From positions 1-64,000 of the forward strand of contig NZ_MVHG01000004.1 in assembly GCF_002086125.1 (NCBI RefSeq): DNA of 64,000 nt. The letters are read 5' to 3'. Source of the DNA: Mycobacterium arosiense ATCC BAA-1401 = DSM 45069. Lineage in GTDB: Bacteria > Actinomycetota > Actinomycetes > Mycobacteriales > Mycobacteriaceae. Positions 25,166 through 34,228 of the stretch are shown here, piece after piece. The stretch's first letter is position 1, and each line of letters opens with the position of its first letter. The notes under the pieces were generated by a model. It saw nothing but the letters and a program-made list of their open reading frames with translations. It did no database searches and was not told where the DNA came from. A program made the position numbers and the translations under genes.

Positions 25166-28100
25166 GTGTTTGCGAAGGTACTGGTCGCCAATCGCGGAGA
25201 GATCGCGATCCGCGCGTTCCGCGCGGCTTACGAGCTGGAAATCGGCACGGTGGCGATCTACCCGTACGAGGACCGCAATTCCGTGCACCGGCTCAAGGCC
25301 GACGAGTCGTATCAGATCGGCCAGGAGGGACACCCGGTCCGCGCCTACCTGTCGGTCGACGACATCGTCGCGACGGCGCAGGCATGCGGAGCGGACGCGA
25401 TATACCCCGGCTATGGCTTCCTGTCGGAGAATCCCGATTTGGCGGCGGCATGCGCGGCGGCGGGCATCACCTTCGTCGGTCCGAGCGCGGAAGTGCTCGA
25501 GCTCACCGGCAACAAGTCCCGGGCGATCGCGGCGGCGCGAGCGGCGGGTCTTCCGGTGCTCGCCTCCTCGCCACCTTCGACGTCGGTCGACGAGCTGGTG
25601 GCCGCCGCCGATTCGATGACGTTCCCGCTGTTCGTCAAGGCCGTCGCCGGTGGCGGCGGACGCGGGATGCGCCGGGTCGCCGACGCGGCATCGCTGCCCG
25701 AGGCGATCAAGGCCGCCAGCCGCGAGGCCGAATCCGCGTTCGGGGACGCCTCGGTGTTTCTCGAGCAGGCGGTGATCAATCCGCGTCATATCGAGGTGCA
25801 GATCCTGGCCGACACCCAGGGCAACGTCATTCACCTCTATGAGCGCGACTGCAGTGTGCAGCGCCGCCATCAGAAGGTTGTCGAGATCGCGCCGGCTCCC
25901 AATCTGGACCCTGCGCTGCGCCAACGAATCTGCGCAGACGCGGTGGCTTTCGCGCGAAGCATCGGCTATACGTGCGCCGGCACCGTGGAGTTCCTCCTCG
26001 ACGAACGCGGCAACCATGTGTTCATCGAGATGAACCCGCGCATCCAGGTGGAGCACACGGTCACCGAGGAGATCACCGACGTCGACCTGGTGTCCGCACA
26101 GCTGCGCATCGCCGGCGGTCAGAGCCTGGAAGATATTGGGTTGAGCCAGAATTCGATCGTTCCGCACGGTGCGGCGTTGCAGTGCCGGATCACCACCGAG
26201 GATCCGGCGAACGGGTTCCGTCCGGACACCGGCCGCATCACCGCGTATCGCACCCCGGGCGGCGCGGGAATCCGGCTGGACGGCGGCACCACGCTCGGCG
26301 CCGACATCAGCGCGCACTTCGACTCGATGCTGATCAAGCTGACCTGCCGGGGCCGCGACTTCGCCACGGCGGTGCGCCGGGCGCGCCGCGCGGTCGCCGA
26401 ATTCCGCATTCGCGGCGTCTCTACGAATATCCCCTTCCTGCAAGCGGTCCTGGACAACCCTGACTTTCAGGCCGGTCGCATCACGACGTCGTTCATCGAG
26501 GAGCGCCCGCAGCTGCTCACCGCGCGCAGCTCCGCCGACCGCGGCACCAAGATCCTCAGTTATCTGGCCGACGTCACCGTCAACAAGCCACACGGCGAGC
26601 GTCCGTCCGCGGTGTACCCGCACGACAAGCTGCCCGACGTCGACCTGTCGGTGGATCCGCCGGCGGGTTCCAAGCAGCGGTTGACCGAACTCGGGCCGGA
26701 GCGATTCGCTGCCTGGCTGCGCGAGTCACGCGGTGTCGGCGTCACGGATACCACCTTCCGCGACGCCCACCAGTCGCTGTTGGCGACGCGGGTGCGCACC
26801 AGCGGCCTGGTCAAGGTGGCGCCCTACATCGCCCGCACCACACCACAGTTGCTGTCGATCGAATGCTGGGGCGGTGCGACTTACGATGTGGCGCTGCGGT
26901 TCTTGAAGGAAGACCCCTGGGAGCGGCTGGCGACGCTGCGCGAGGCGTTGCCGAACATCTGCCTGCAGATGCTGCTGCGCGGCCGCAATACCGTTGGGTA
27001 CACGCCCTATCCGGAGACGGTCACGACGGCGTTCGTCGAGGAGGCGACGGCGACGGGCGTCGACATCTTCCGGATCTTCGACGCGTTGAACAACGTCGAC
27101 TCGATGCGGCCCGCCATCGAGGCCGTGCGGGAAACCGGGGCATCGGTGGCCGAGGTGGCGATGTCCTACACCGGCGATCTCAGCGATCCCGCCGAAAAGC
27201 TCTACACGCTGGACTATTACCTGAAGCTCGCCGAACAGATCGTCGAAGCGGGCGCGCACGTGCTGGCGATCAAGGACATGGCCGGGCTGCTGCGCGCACC
27301 CGCGGCGACCACCCTGGTCTCGGCGCTCAAGTCCCGATTCGACCTGCCGGTGCACGTGCACACCCACGACACCCCGGGTGGGCAGCTGGCGACCTATGTT
27401 GCGGCCTGGCACGCCGGAGCCGACGCCGTCGACGGCGCCGCGGCCCCCCTCGCGGGAACCACCAGTCAGCCCGCGCTGTCGTCGATCGTGGCCGCCGCGG
27501 CCAACACCGCCTACGACACCGGGCTGTCGCTGCCGGCGGTATGCGACCTGGAGCCGTATTGGGAGGCGCTCCGAAAGGTCTACGCGCCCTTCGAATCCGG
27601 GCTCCCCGCCCCGACGGGGCGCGTCTACCACCACGAGATCCCCGGTGGCCAGTTGTCGAACCTGCGCCAGCAGGCCATCGCCCTGGGGCTCGGTGACCGG
27701 TTCGAGGACATCGAAAACGCCTACGCCGGGGCCGATGCCATCCTGGGGCACCTCGTCAAGGTCACCCCGTCCAGCAAGGTGGTCGGTGACCTGGCGCTGG
27801 CCCTGGTAAGCGCCGGCATCAGCGCTGCGAACTTCGCCGAGGACCCCGCCCGCTACGACATCCCCGACTCGGTGATCGGTTTCCTGCGCGGGGAACTCGG
27901 TGATCCGCCCGGTGGGTGGCCGGAACCGTTGCGCACCAAGGCATTGGAGGGACGCGGTCCGGCGAAGCCCGAACAGGAGCTGTCGGCCGCGGACGAAAAG
28001 GCGTTGGCCACCCCGGGCGCCGACCGGCAGGCGGCGCTGAACCGGCTGCTGTTCCCCGGGCCCACCAAAGAGCTCGAGGACCATCGCGAACAGTACGGGG

Positions 28101-28549
28101 ACACCTCTCGGCTGAGCGCCAACCAATTCTTCTACGGCCTGCGCCAGGGTGACGAGCACCGCGTCGAGCTGGAGCGCGGTGTGGAGCTGTTGATCGGCTT
28201 GGAGGCTATCTCCGATGCCGACGAACGCGGCATGCGCACGGTGATGTGCATCCTCAACGGCCAGCTGCGCCCAGTCGTGGTGCGCGATCGCAGCATCGCG
28301 GCGGACGTCCCCGCCGCGGAGAAGGCCGAACACGCCAACCCGGACCACGTCGCGGCTCCCTTTGCCGGTGTCGTGACGGTGACCACCGACGTCGGCGAAC
28401 ACGTCGAAGCCGGCCAGACCATCGCGACGATCGAAGCGATGAAGATGGAAGCCGCCGTCACCACGCCGAAGGCCGGCAAGGTCGCGAGGATCGCGGTCGC
28501 GCACACCGCGCAGGTCGAGGGCGGCGATCTCTTGGTGGTGATCGACTAG
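25166..28549 (+). CDS. pyc: Pyruvate carboxylase
   Basis: The 1127-residue protein has the same length I recall for M. tuberculosis Pyc. Biotin carboxylase comes first (VLVANRGEIAIRAFRAAYE, ATP loop GGGGRGMRR, EMNPRIQVEH). The carboxyltransferase domain starts at GVTDTTFRDAHQSL, with HTHDTPGGQLA. A C-terminal biotin carrier domain has the biotinylated Lys1093 in EAMKMEA. The GTG start at VFAKVLVANRGE was chosen over a longer frame running back into prpC. It converts pyruvate to oxaloacetate with ATP and bicarbonate. It follows prpC at five bases, so it is almost certainly part of the prp operon. Confidence 0.95.
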   Translation: MFAKVLVANRGEIAIRAFRAAYELEIGTVAIYPYEDRNSVHRLKADESYQIGQEGHPVRAYLSVDDIVATAQACGADAIYPGYGFLSENPDLAAACAAAGITFVGPSAEVLELTGNKSRAIAAARAAGLPVLASSPPSTSVDELVAAADSMTFPLFVKAVAGGGGRGMRRVADAASLPEAIKAASREAESAFGDASVFLEQAVINPRHIEVQILADTQGNVIHLYERDCSVQRRHQKVVEIAPAPNLDPALRQRICADAVAFARSIGYTCAGTVEFLLDERGNHVFIEMNPRIQVEHTVTEEITDVDLVSAQLRIAGGQSLEDIGLSQNSIVPHGAALQCRITTEDPANGFRPDTGRITAYRTPGGAGIRLDGGTTLGADISAHFDSMLIKLTCRGRDFATAVRRARRAVAEFRIRGVSTNIPFLQAVLDNPDFQAGRITTSFIEERPQLLTARSSADRGTKILSYLADVTVNKPHGERPSAVYPHDKLPDVDLSVDPPAGSKQRLTELGPERFAAWLRESRGVGVTDTTFRDAHQSLLATRVRTSGLVKVAPYIARTTPQLLSIECWGGATYDVALRFLKEDPWERLATLREALPNICLQMLLRGRNTVGYTPYPETVTTAFVEEATATGVDIFRIFDALNNVDSMRPAIEAVRETGASVAEVAMSYTGDLSDPAEKLYTLDYYLKLAEQIVEAGAHVLAIKDMAGLLRAPAATTLVSALKSRFDLPVHVHTHDTPGGQLATYVAAWHAGADAVDGAAAPLAGTTSQPALSSIVAAAANTAYDTGLSLPAVCDLEPYWEALRKVYAPFESGLPAPTGRVYHHEIPGGQLSNLRQQAIALGLGDRFEDIENAYAGADAILGHLVKVTPSSKVVGDLALALVSAGISAANFAEDPARYDIPDSVIGFLRGELGDPPGGWPEPLRTKALEGRGPAKPEQELSAADEKALATPGADRQAALNRLLFPGPTKELEDHREQYGDTSRLSANQFFYGLRQGDEHRVELERGVELLIGLEAISDADERGMRTVMCILNGQLRPVVVRDRSIAADVPAAEKAEHANPDHVAAPFAGVVTVTTDVGEHVEAGQTIATIEAMKMEAAVTTPKAGKVARIAVAHTAQVEGGDLLVVID

Positions 28550-29469
28550 CGACGATCGCGAGCGCGGCCGTTGATCAGGGCGGCGCGCGCGAGGGTCTGC
28601 TCGGCCTGCTTGACGTGGGCGGCGTCGACCAGGACACCGTTCACCCCGACGGCGCCGCGCCCCTCGGCCTCGGCCTCCCGATAGGCGGCGACATTAGCCT
28701 CGGCACGGGCGATTTCGTCGGCGGTCGGGGCATAGACCTGGTTGGCGACGGGCACCTGGTCGGGGTGGATGGCCCACTTGCCGGTGTAACCGAGCAGCGA
28801 TGCGCGCCGCGCGTCGCGCTCGTACCCCGACAGGTCGCGGTAATCGGGATACGGCGCGTCGATCGCGTCGATGCCGGCGATGCGGGCGGCCACGATCACC
28901 TTGTTGCGCGCGTAAGCCCAGAATTCGCCGGGATATTCGCCGAGCGGAACGAAGTTGGTGTCCACCCGGGCGCCTTGCGACAGCGAGAAGTCGCCCACGC
29001 CGAAGATCAACGCGTCCAGCCGCGGGCTGGCCGCCGCGATCTCTTCGGCGTTGGCCAGGCCTTCCACCTCTTCGATGAGAACCTCAAGCCGAATGCGGTT
29101 GGCCAGGCCGAGTTTGGCCTCCAGCTGGGTGAGCAGCACGTCCACCCACCACACATCGCGGGCCCTGCGGGCTTTGGGAATGATGATCGTGTCGAGGTTC
29201 TGGCCGGCTTGGGTGACCACCTCCACGACGTCGTCGTGGCACCACTGGGTGTCCAGGCCGTTGACCCGGATGGCGCGGGCGGTGCGGCCCCAGTCGAGGT
29301 CGTTGAGCGCGGCGATGACCTTGGCGCGCGATTCCACCTTGACCCCGACAGGGGTCGCGTCCTCGAGGTCGAGGAACACCAGGTCGGCGCCGCACCGGGC
29401 GGCCTTCTCGAACATGTTGTCGTTGCACGCCGGTACTGCGAGTTCGGAACGACGGAGCAAATCAGTCAT
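28546..29469 (-). CDS. CitE-like CoA-ester lyase (HpcH/HpaI family)
   Basis: The start at MTDLLRRSELAVPACND gives 307 residues with a GGAAAG ribosome site. This TIM-barrel family includes citrate lyase beta, malyl-CoA and methylmalyl-CoA lyases. Conserved parts include VFLDLEDAT (metal-binding Asp/Glu), LEVLIEEVEG with its key Glu, IFGVGDFSLS, and YTGKWAIHPDQV. It probably cleaves or hydrolyses a beta-hydroxyacyl-CoA ester. It is the last gene of a leftward operon after CoA-transferase (13 bases) and FMN monooxygenase genes; its stop overlaps pyc by 4 bases. Confidence 0.82.
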   Translation of the reverse strand: MTDLLRRSELAVPACNDNMFEKAARCGADLVFLDLEDATPVGVKVESRAKVIAALNDLDWGRTARAIRVNGLDTQWCHDDVVEVVTQAGQNLDTIIIPKARRARDVWWVDVLLTQLEAKLGLANRIRLEVLIEEVEGLANAEEIAAASPRLDALIFGVGDFSLSQGARVDTNFVPLGEYPGEFWAYARNKVIVAARIAGIDAIDAPYPDYRDLSGYERDARRASLLGYTGKWAIHPDQVPVANQVYAPTADEIARAEANVAAYREAEAEGRGAVGVNGVLVDAAHVKQAEQTLARAALINGRARDRR

Positions 29470-29482
29470 CGGTTTCTTTCCG

Positions 29483-30667
29483 TCACAACACGCCGCGGGC
29501 GCGCAGGTCGTCAATGTCGCTGGGAGTCAAGCCGAGTAGTTCGCCGTAGACCTCGGCGTTGTGTTCACCGAGGCCGGGTCCGAGATGGCCGACCGCTCCG
29601 GACGCCGAGGAGAAGCGCGGAACGGGTGCCTGCACCTTCATCGTCCCGAGTTGTGCATCGTCGACGCAGATGAACACCTCGCGATGGGCCAGCTGCTCGT
29701 CGGCGAGAAGATCGTTGATGTCGTAAACGGGGGCCGCGGCCACCTCGTGGGCGTCGAAGGCGTCCATCGCTTCCGAAAGTGTCTTTGTGGCAACCCAGTC
29801 CGCGACCACGGCGTCGACTTCACCGGCCCGGGCCAACCGCCGCTGCGGGTCGGAGAAGTCGGGGTCGGTCACCAGGTCGTCGCGCCCTATCGCCCGGAAC
29901 ACCCGCAGGGCCAGCGCCGGTGAACTGCCCGACATGGCCAGCCAACGCCCATCGGCTGTTTGATACGTGTTGCGCGGCGCCGAGATATCCCAGCGGTTGC
30001 CGGACCGCTCGGGCACCAGGCCCAATTGGTCGTAGCCCAGCAGCGTCTGTTCCAGCAGCCGGGCCAGCGGGTCGATCAAGTTGACGTCGATCAGCTGTCC
30101 CGACCCGCCGTGCACGTCACGGTGATACAGCGCCATCAGCACGGCGTAAGCGGCATTCAGTGAGGCGACACCGTCGGCCAACATGAACGGCGGTAGCGTG
30201 GGCGGGCCGCCGGCCTGGCCGGTGATGTGCGCGAATCCGCTCATCGCCTCCCCCAGCGTGCCGAAGCCCGGGCGCTCGCTTTTGGGCCCGGTCAGCCCGT
30301 AGCCCGTGATGTGCAGCATCACGATGCGATCGTTGACCGCGCGCAGGCTCTCGTAGTCCAGCCCCCACTTGCGCAGGGTTTGCGGCCGGGTGTTGAAGAT
30401 GGCGACGTCGGCGTGGGCCACCAAGCGGCGTACCAGGTCCTGGCCTTCGGCGCAGCGCAGGTCAAGCGTGATCGACCGTTTGTTGCGCGATAACGATTTC
30501 CACATCAGGCCAACGCCGTCGCGCTGGTTACCCCAGCCGCGGATCGGGTCACCGTGCCTGGGTTCCTCGACCTTGATCACGTCGGCGCCGAACTCGCCGA
30601 GATAGGTGGCCACCAAAGGCGCGGCGGCCAGGGTGGCGAGGTCGAGAACCCGCAGCCCGTCAAGCAT
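29483..30667 (-). CDS. Family III CoA-transferase (CaiB/BaiF)
   Basis: The 394-residue protein starts at MLDGLRVLDLATLAAAPLVA, the typical N-terminus of class III CoA-transferases, and continues with GADVIKVE, RNKRSITLDLR and ITGYGLTGP. The conserved Asp of the family is expected in PPFMLADGVASLNAAYAV. It moves CoA between acyl groups, activating a carboxylic acid. Its start overlaps the monooxygenase stop by 8 bases and it leads into the CitE-like gene, so the three enzymes probably act in one pathway. Confidence 0.85.
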   Translation of the reverse strand: MLDGLRVLDLATLAAAPLVATYLGEFGADVIKVEEPRHGDPIRGWGNQRDGVGLMWKSLSRNKRSITLDLRCAEGQDLVRRLVAHADVAIFNTRPQTLRKWGLDYESLRAVNDRIVMLHITGYGLTGPKSERPGFGTLGEAMSGFAHITGQAGGPPTLPPFMLADGVASLNAAYAVLMALYHRDVHGGSGQLIDVNLIDPLARLLEQTLLGYDQLGLVPERSGNRWDISAPRNTYQTADGRWLAMSGSSPALALRVFRAIGRDDLVTDPDFSDPQRRLARAGEVDAVVADWVATKTLSEAMDAFDAHEVAAAPVYDINDLLADEQLAHREVFICVDDAQLGTMKVQAPVPRFSSASGAVGHLGPGLGEHNAEVYGELLGLTPSDIDDLRARGVL

Positions 30668-32024
30668 TGGCACCGGCAGCCACCCGTGCGCTCGAAGGGC
30701 GCTGCAACCCGAGGTGTCCCCGCAGCGTCGACGACTCGTACTCGGTGCGGAACAGCCCACGGCGTTGCAGCTCCGGAACCACCATGCGCACAACATCTTC
30801 GAACGCGCCGGGCAGATGCGTTGCGGCGAGCACGAATCCGTCACAGGCCCCGCTTTGGAACCAGTCCGCCATCTGGTCGGCGACCTGTTGGCCGGTGCCG
30901 ACGAAACGCGGCCCCTGCAGCAGCGTGGCACGATGGCTGGCGAGGTCGCGCAGCGTGACGGTGTCCCCGCCGATATGGGTGCGCAGATTCTGCACCAACC
31001 CGCGGATTCCGGAAACCGAGGCGAGCAGTTCGTCGGTGACCGGGTCGTCCAGATCGTGCTGTGCGAAGTCGTAATTCATCAATTCCGACAAGAGCGTCAG
31101 CGATGCCATCGGATGAACCAGGTCATCGAGGAACATGGCTTCGCGCTCCTTGGCGTGAGCTTCCGACTCGCCGACGACAGCGTAGGCCATGGGGCAGATG
31201 CGCACCGCGGCCGGATCGCGACCGGCGTCGGCGATACGGTCCTTCTGATCGGCGTAGTGGCTGCGCGCCACGTCGATCCCCGGATCGCCGGTGAAGATCA
31301 ATTCGGCCCACCGCGAGGCGAATTCGCGTCCCCGGCCCGACGAGCCGGCCTGGATGATGACCGGGCGGCCCTGCGGGGTCCGCGGCACCGTCAACGGCCC
31401 GCGCGCGGAGAAGAATCGGCCGACGTGGCCCAACTCGTGCACCTTGGCGGGGTCCGCATAATGCCCGGACGCCCGGTCGTGCAGTATCGCGCCGTCCTCC
31501 CAGGTGTCCCACAGTCCGGTCACCACGTCCATGAATTCGTCGGCCCGGTCGTAACGTTCGTCGTGACCGAGGTGGGCGTCGACGCCGAAGTTCTGCGCTT
31601 CGCTGTCGTTGACGGAGGTGACCACGTTCCACGCGGCGCGGCCGCGCGACACGTGATCCAGCGAGGCGAACGTTCTGGCCACATGGAACGGCTGGTAGTA
31701 GGTGGTCGAGTAGGTGGCGCCCAGCCCGATCTTCGAGGTGGCCTGCGCGAGCACGCCGAGGATCACGCTGAGGTCCAGCTTGACCGGGCGGGCGCCGTAA
31801 TGGACGGCTTCGCCCACCGAGCCGCCGTAGACGCCCGGCATCGCCAGGCGATCGTCGAAGAACATCAGGTCGAAGCAGCCCTCTTCGAGCTGGCGGCCGA
31901 TCTTGGCGTAGTAGGAGGCGTCCAGGTATCGGTGCTCCGTCGCGGGGTGCCGCCACGAGCCCGCGTAGACCGAAGTGCTGCCGGCCTGCATGAAGGCGAC
32001 GAGGGCCATCTTGTCGGTGCGCAT
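30660..32024 (-). CDS. NtaA/DszA-type FMN-dependent monooxygenase
   Basis: The 454-residue protein belongs to the flavin monooxygenases of the luciferase superfamily that use reduced FMN from a separate reductase (NtaA, SnaA, DszA). Family features are the N-terminal LVAFMQAGS and SWRHP region, the RGRAAWNVVTS motif, DAHLGHDERYDRADEF, and QAGSSGRGREFA. Members attack nitrilotriacetate, sulphones or similar heteroatom substrates. It starts the leftward operon with the CoA-transferase and lyase, and is divergent from a GntR regulator gene with nested palindromes between. Confidence 0.85.
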   Translation of the reverse strand: MRTDKMALVAFMQAGSTSVYAGSWRHPATEHRYLDASYYAKIGRQLEEGCFDLMFFDDRLAMPGVYGGSVGEAVHYGARPVKLDLSVILGVLAQATSKIGLGATYSTTYYQPFHVARTFASLDHVSRGRAAWNVVTSVNDSEAQNFGVDAHLGHDERYDRADEFMDVVTGLWDTWEDGAILHDRASGHYADPAKVHELGHVGRFFSARGPLTVPRTPQGRPVIIQAGSSGRGREFASRWAELIFTGDPGIDVARSHYADQKDRIADAGRDPAAVRICPMAYAVVGESEAHAKEREAMFLDDLVHPMASLTLLSELMNYDFAQHDLDDPVTDELLASVSGIRGLVQNLRTHIGGDTVTLRDLASHRATLLQGPRFVGTGQQVADQMADWFQSGACDGFVLAATHLPGAFEDVVRMVVPELQRRGLFRTEYESSTLRGHLGLQRPSSARVAAGANA

Positions 32025-32038
32025 TTTTGAAACGTAGC

Positions 32039-32058
32039 ATCTGATATTTCAGATATCA
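32039..32058. promoter_or_regulatory. Nested palindromes, candidate GntR operator
   Basis: Two overlapping inverted repeats share bases: ATCTGA-tatt-TCAGAT (32039-32054) and TGATAT-ttcag-ATATCA (32042-32058). They lie in the 67-base space between the divergent monooxygenase and GntR genes. This suits an autoregulating GntR protein controlling both directions. Binding itself is inferred. Confidence 0.5.
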
Positions 32059-32091
32059 AACGCTAGGTTTGCCGTTTGGTATCGTACGCAG

Positions 32092-32742
32092 GTGGCGAGG
32101 ATCGATATTTCCGGAACCGTCCGCGAGCGCGCCGCCCGCGAGCTACGCGACCGGATTCTCACCGGCGCACTGCCTGCCGGAGCACGGGTCGACCTCGATG
32201 CCATCACCGAGGAATTCGCGACCAGCCGCACCCCCGTGCGGGAGGCGCTGCTGGAGCTGTCCTTCGAGGGCCTGGTCCAGGTCGCCCCGCGCAGCGGCGT
32301 GACGGTGCTCGGCATCAGCCCGGACGACGTCGTGGACAGCTTCACCATCCTCGGTGTGCTCACCGGGCAGGCCGCGGCCTGGGCCGCCGCGCGGATCGAG
32401 CCTCAAGAGCTCGAAACGCTGCGCGCACTCGCCGCCGACGTCGCCGTCCGATCCGGTGAGGACAGCATCGGCGAGGCCAACTGGCATTTCCATCAGATGA
32501 TCCACCGGGCCGCGCACTCGCCCCGGTTGATGAACCAGATCAAGCAGGCCGCCCGGGTGGTACCGAGCAATTTCCTCACGCTGTTCCCCGAGCACGAGAA
32601 GCACTCACTCGACGAGCACCAGGAGCTCCTGAATGCGCTCGGCGACAAAGACGCCGAGCGGGCGCGCACCATCGCCGAACGACACGTCCTGGACGCGGGT
32701 CGCTCGCTGGCCGACTGGCTCGAGCAGCGCCGCGACGGTTGA
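32092..32742 (+). CDS. GntR-family regulator, FCD type
   Basis: The 216-residue protein has the GntR winged HTH (REAARELRDRIL-like start, then EEFATSRTPVREALLELSFE and the GLVQVAPRSGV wing) followed by an all-helical FCD ligand domain. The FCD domain shows metal-binding histidines in FHQMIHRAAHS and later EHQELL and ERHVL. FCD regulators respond to small carboxylic acids. It stands between two leftward catabolic operons and is divergent from the first; its own upstream palindromes suggest autoregulation. Confidence 0.9.
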   Translation: MARIDISGTVRERAARELRDRILTGALPAGARVDLDAITEEFATSRTPVREALLELSFEGLVQVAPRSGVTVLGISPDDVVDSFTILGVLTGQAAAWAAARIEPQELETLRALAADVAVRSGEDSIGEANWHFHQMIHRAAHSPRLMNQIKQAARVVPSNFLTLFPEHEKHSLDEHQELLNALGDKDAERARTIAERHVLDAGRSLADWLEQRRDG

Positions 32743-32748
32743 CCGCGC

Positions 32749-33720
32749 TCAGGTGAGTGCGGGCAAGACATTGTCGGTGAGCAACTGGACCGACTTCCAC
32801 GCTTCGTCGACCGGCATGCCGCCGACCAGGGGGTGCATCACGAGGGGGCCGTAGTTGTCGGCATCGCGGATTTCCGCGATCAGCTGCTCCGGGGTGAGGA
32901 AGCGGTAACGTCCCGATGCCCTGACCTGGTCCAGGGTTTGAACCCCGGGCAGGTGCATGAGCGAACGCTGGTCGGTTGACCACCGGCCGTACGTAACTGC
33001 CTCCCAGAGGATGTGCTCTCCGAGCTCCGCCCACGCCCGGTCGGGATCCTCGTGCAGGTAGATCATTCCGCGGTTGACCGGTCCCGGCATGAGGACCAAC
33101 GGCGACGTGCCCGCCTGCGCGCACAGTTCGCGGTAATAGTCGGCGATGTCGGGCAAGTGATCCGCCAAACTGAGCGGCAGCCGAAACCGGGCCGCGCGCC
33201 GCGCCGTGGCACGTGCTCCACCGCCGACGTACAGCGGCGGGTGTGGCCGCGACCAGGTGCCGCTGCAGATCCCGTTTTCCGGATCGCCGCCGGACCAGAC
33301 TTCCAGCATTCGTTCGAGCAGGCCGTCCATCAGCGCACCGCGCCGGCTGAAATTGGCTCCGAGAGCGTCATATTCGACCGCGCGGTACCCCAGGCCCACG
33401 GTCGTGTGCAAGCGGCCGCGGCTCATGTTGTCCACGAGCGCGATGTCCTCGGCGAGTCGCACCGGATTCCACAATGGTCCCAGTGCGCAATCCACGCTCG
33501 CGATCAGCCTCGAGGTCCGGGCCAAAAACATCGCCGCGGTCATGATCGGATTGCAGCTCCACCCGTGCCCGGTCGCGTGATGCTCGTCGACGCTGATGGA
33601 CGTGATGCCGTGGGATTCCCCCCACTGTCCCAGCTCGAGCGCCGCGGATAGGAGCTTGCCCTGTGTGCCCGGATCACCTTGCGGGGAAGCGAAATTGAAG
33701 CGCAGCACCGTCAACAGCAT
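32749..33720 (-). CDS. Luciferase-like (LLM) flavin/F420 oxidoreductase
   Basis: The 323-residue TIM-barrel enzyme belongs to the luciferase-like superfamily. It shows the conserved SVDEHHATG near residue 43, the LGPLWNPVRLAEDIALVD segment and GRLHTTVGLGYRAVEY. Mycobacterial members often use coenzyme F420, but the cofactor cannot be fixed by eye. It is the last gene in the leftward sulfotransferase operon, 16 bases after the glyoxalase-fold gene. Confidence 0.85.
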   Translation of the reverse strand: MLLTVLRFNFASPQGDPGTQGKLLSAALELGQWGESHGITSISVDEHHATGHGWSCNPIMTAAMFLARTSRLIASVDCALGPLWNPVRLAEDIALVDNMSRGRLHTTVGLGYRAVEYDALGANFSRRGALMDGLLERMLEVWSGGDPENGICSGTWSRPHPPLYVGGGARATARRAARFRLPLSLADHLPDIADYYRELCAQAGTSPLVLMPGPVNRGMIYLHEDPDRAWAELGEHILWEAVTYGRWSTDQRSLMHLPGVQTLDQVRASGRYRFLTPEQLIAEIRDADNYGPLVMHPLVGGMPVDEAWKSVQLLTDNVLPALT

Positions 33721-33736
33721 TTGCCGCCCCGCCCCT

Positions 33737-34228
33737 CTACGCTTCCGGGCCCGCCGCCGCCTGCAGGAAGGCCGGAAAGTCCGGGAACAGCGCGCGGTCG
33801 ACGATCTCGATGCGGGTCCCCGCCGCGTCGATGTAGTAGGCGAAGAGCGAAAGATTTTTGCCCGAAGACGGGCCGGCGGTCTCGGCGGTGGCTTCGAAGC
33901 TGAAGCCGTTGTCTTCCAGCAGCTTCGCGCTCTGGGCCAGGCTGTCGGTCCAGTAGCCCAGGTGGTGAACCGCGTTGCCGGGTGCCGCCGCCCAGGCCGT
34001 TCCGGGCACCTCCTTGATCAGTTCGACGTGTGGTGCCTGCAACGAATAGACGAAAGTCGAAGTGACTTCATGGGTTCCGCTGGTGGTGCGAAAGGGCAAC
34101 GTGTAGCTCACCGGGGTGATCCACCGGTACCCGGCCAGCGCGCTCAGCCTTGCCATCGCCGCCTCGAGGTTGGGCACGATGATGCCGGTGTGGTAGAAGT
34201 CCTCGGGTCGTAGCGCCAGTGCCGTCAT
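33737..34228 (-). CDS. Glyoxalase/VOC-fold protein
   Basis: The 163-residue product has the paired beta-alpha-beta-beta-beta layout of the VOC fold: DFYHTGIIVPNLEAAMARLS at the start with a metal-ligand His15, and HHLGYWTDSLAQSAKLLED with a second His near residue 108. The closing Glu ligand may be in GTRIEIVD. VOC enzymes carry out isomerisations, lyase or dioxygenase reactions, and the reaction here is unknown. The start overlaps the upstream hydrolase stop as ATGA. Confidence 0.78.
   Translation of the reverse strand: MTALALRPEDFYHTGIIVPNLEAAMARLSALAGYRWITPVSYTLPFRTTSGTHEVTSTFVYSLQAPHVELIKEVPGTAWAAAPGNAVHHLGYWTDSLAQSAKLLEDNGFSFEATAETAGPSSGKNLSLFAYYIDAAGTRIEIVDRALFPDFPAFLQAAAGPEA

Noticed and set aside
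26726..28504. 592-codon minus-strand frame inside pyc
   Set aside because: The plus strand encodes the carboxyltransferase and biotin domains of pyruvate carboxylase with all motifs; the antisense product has no recognisable domain.
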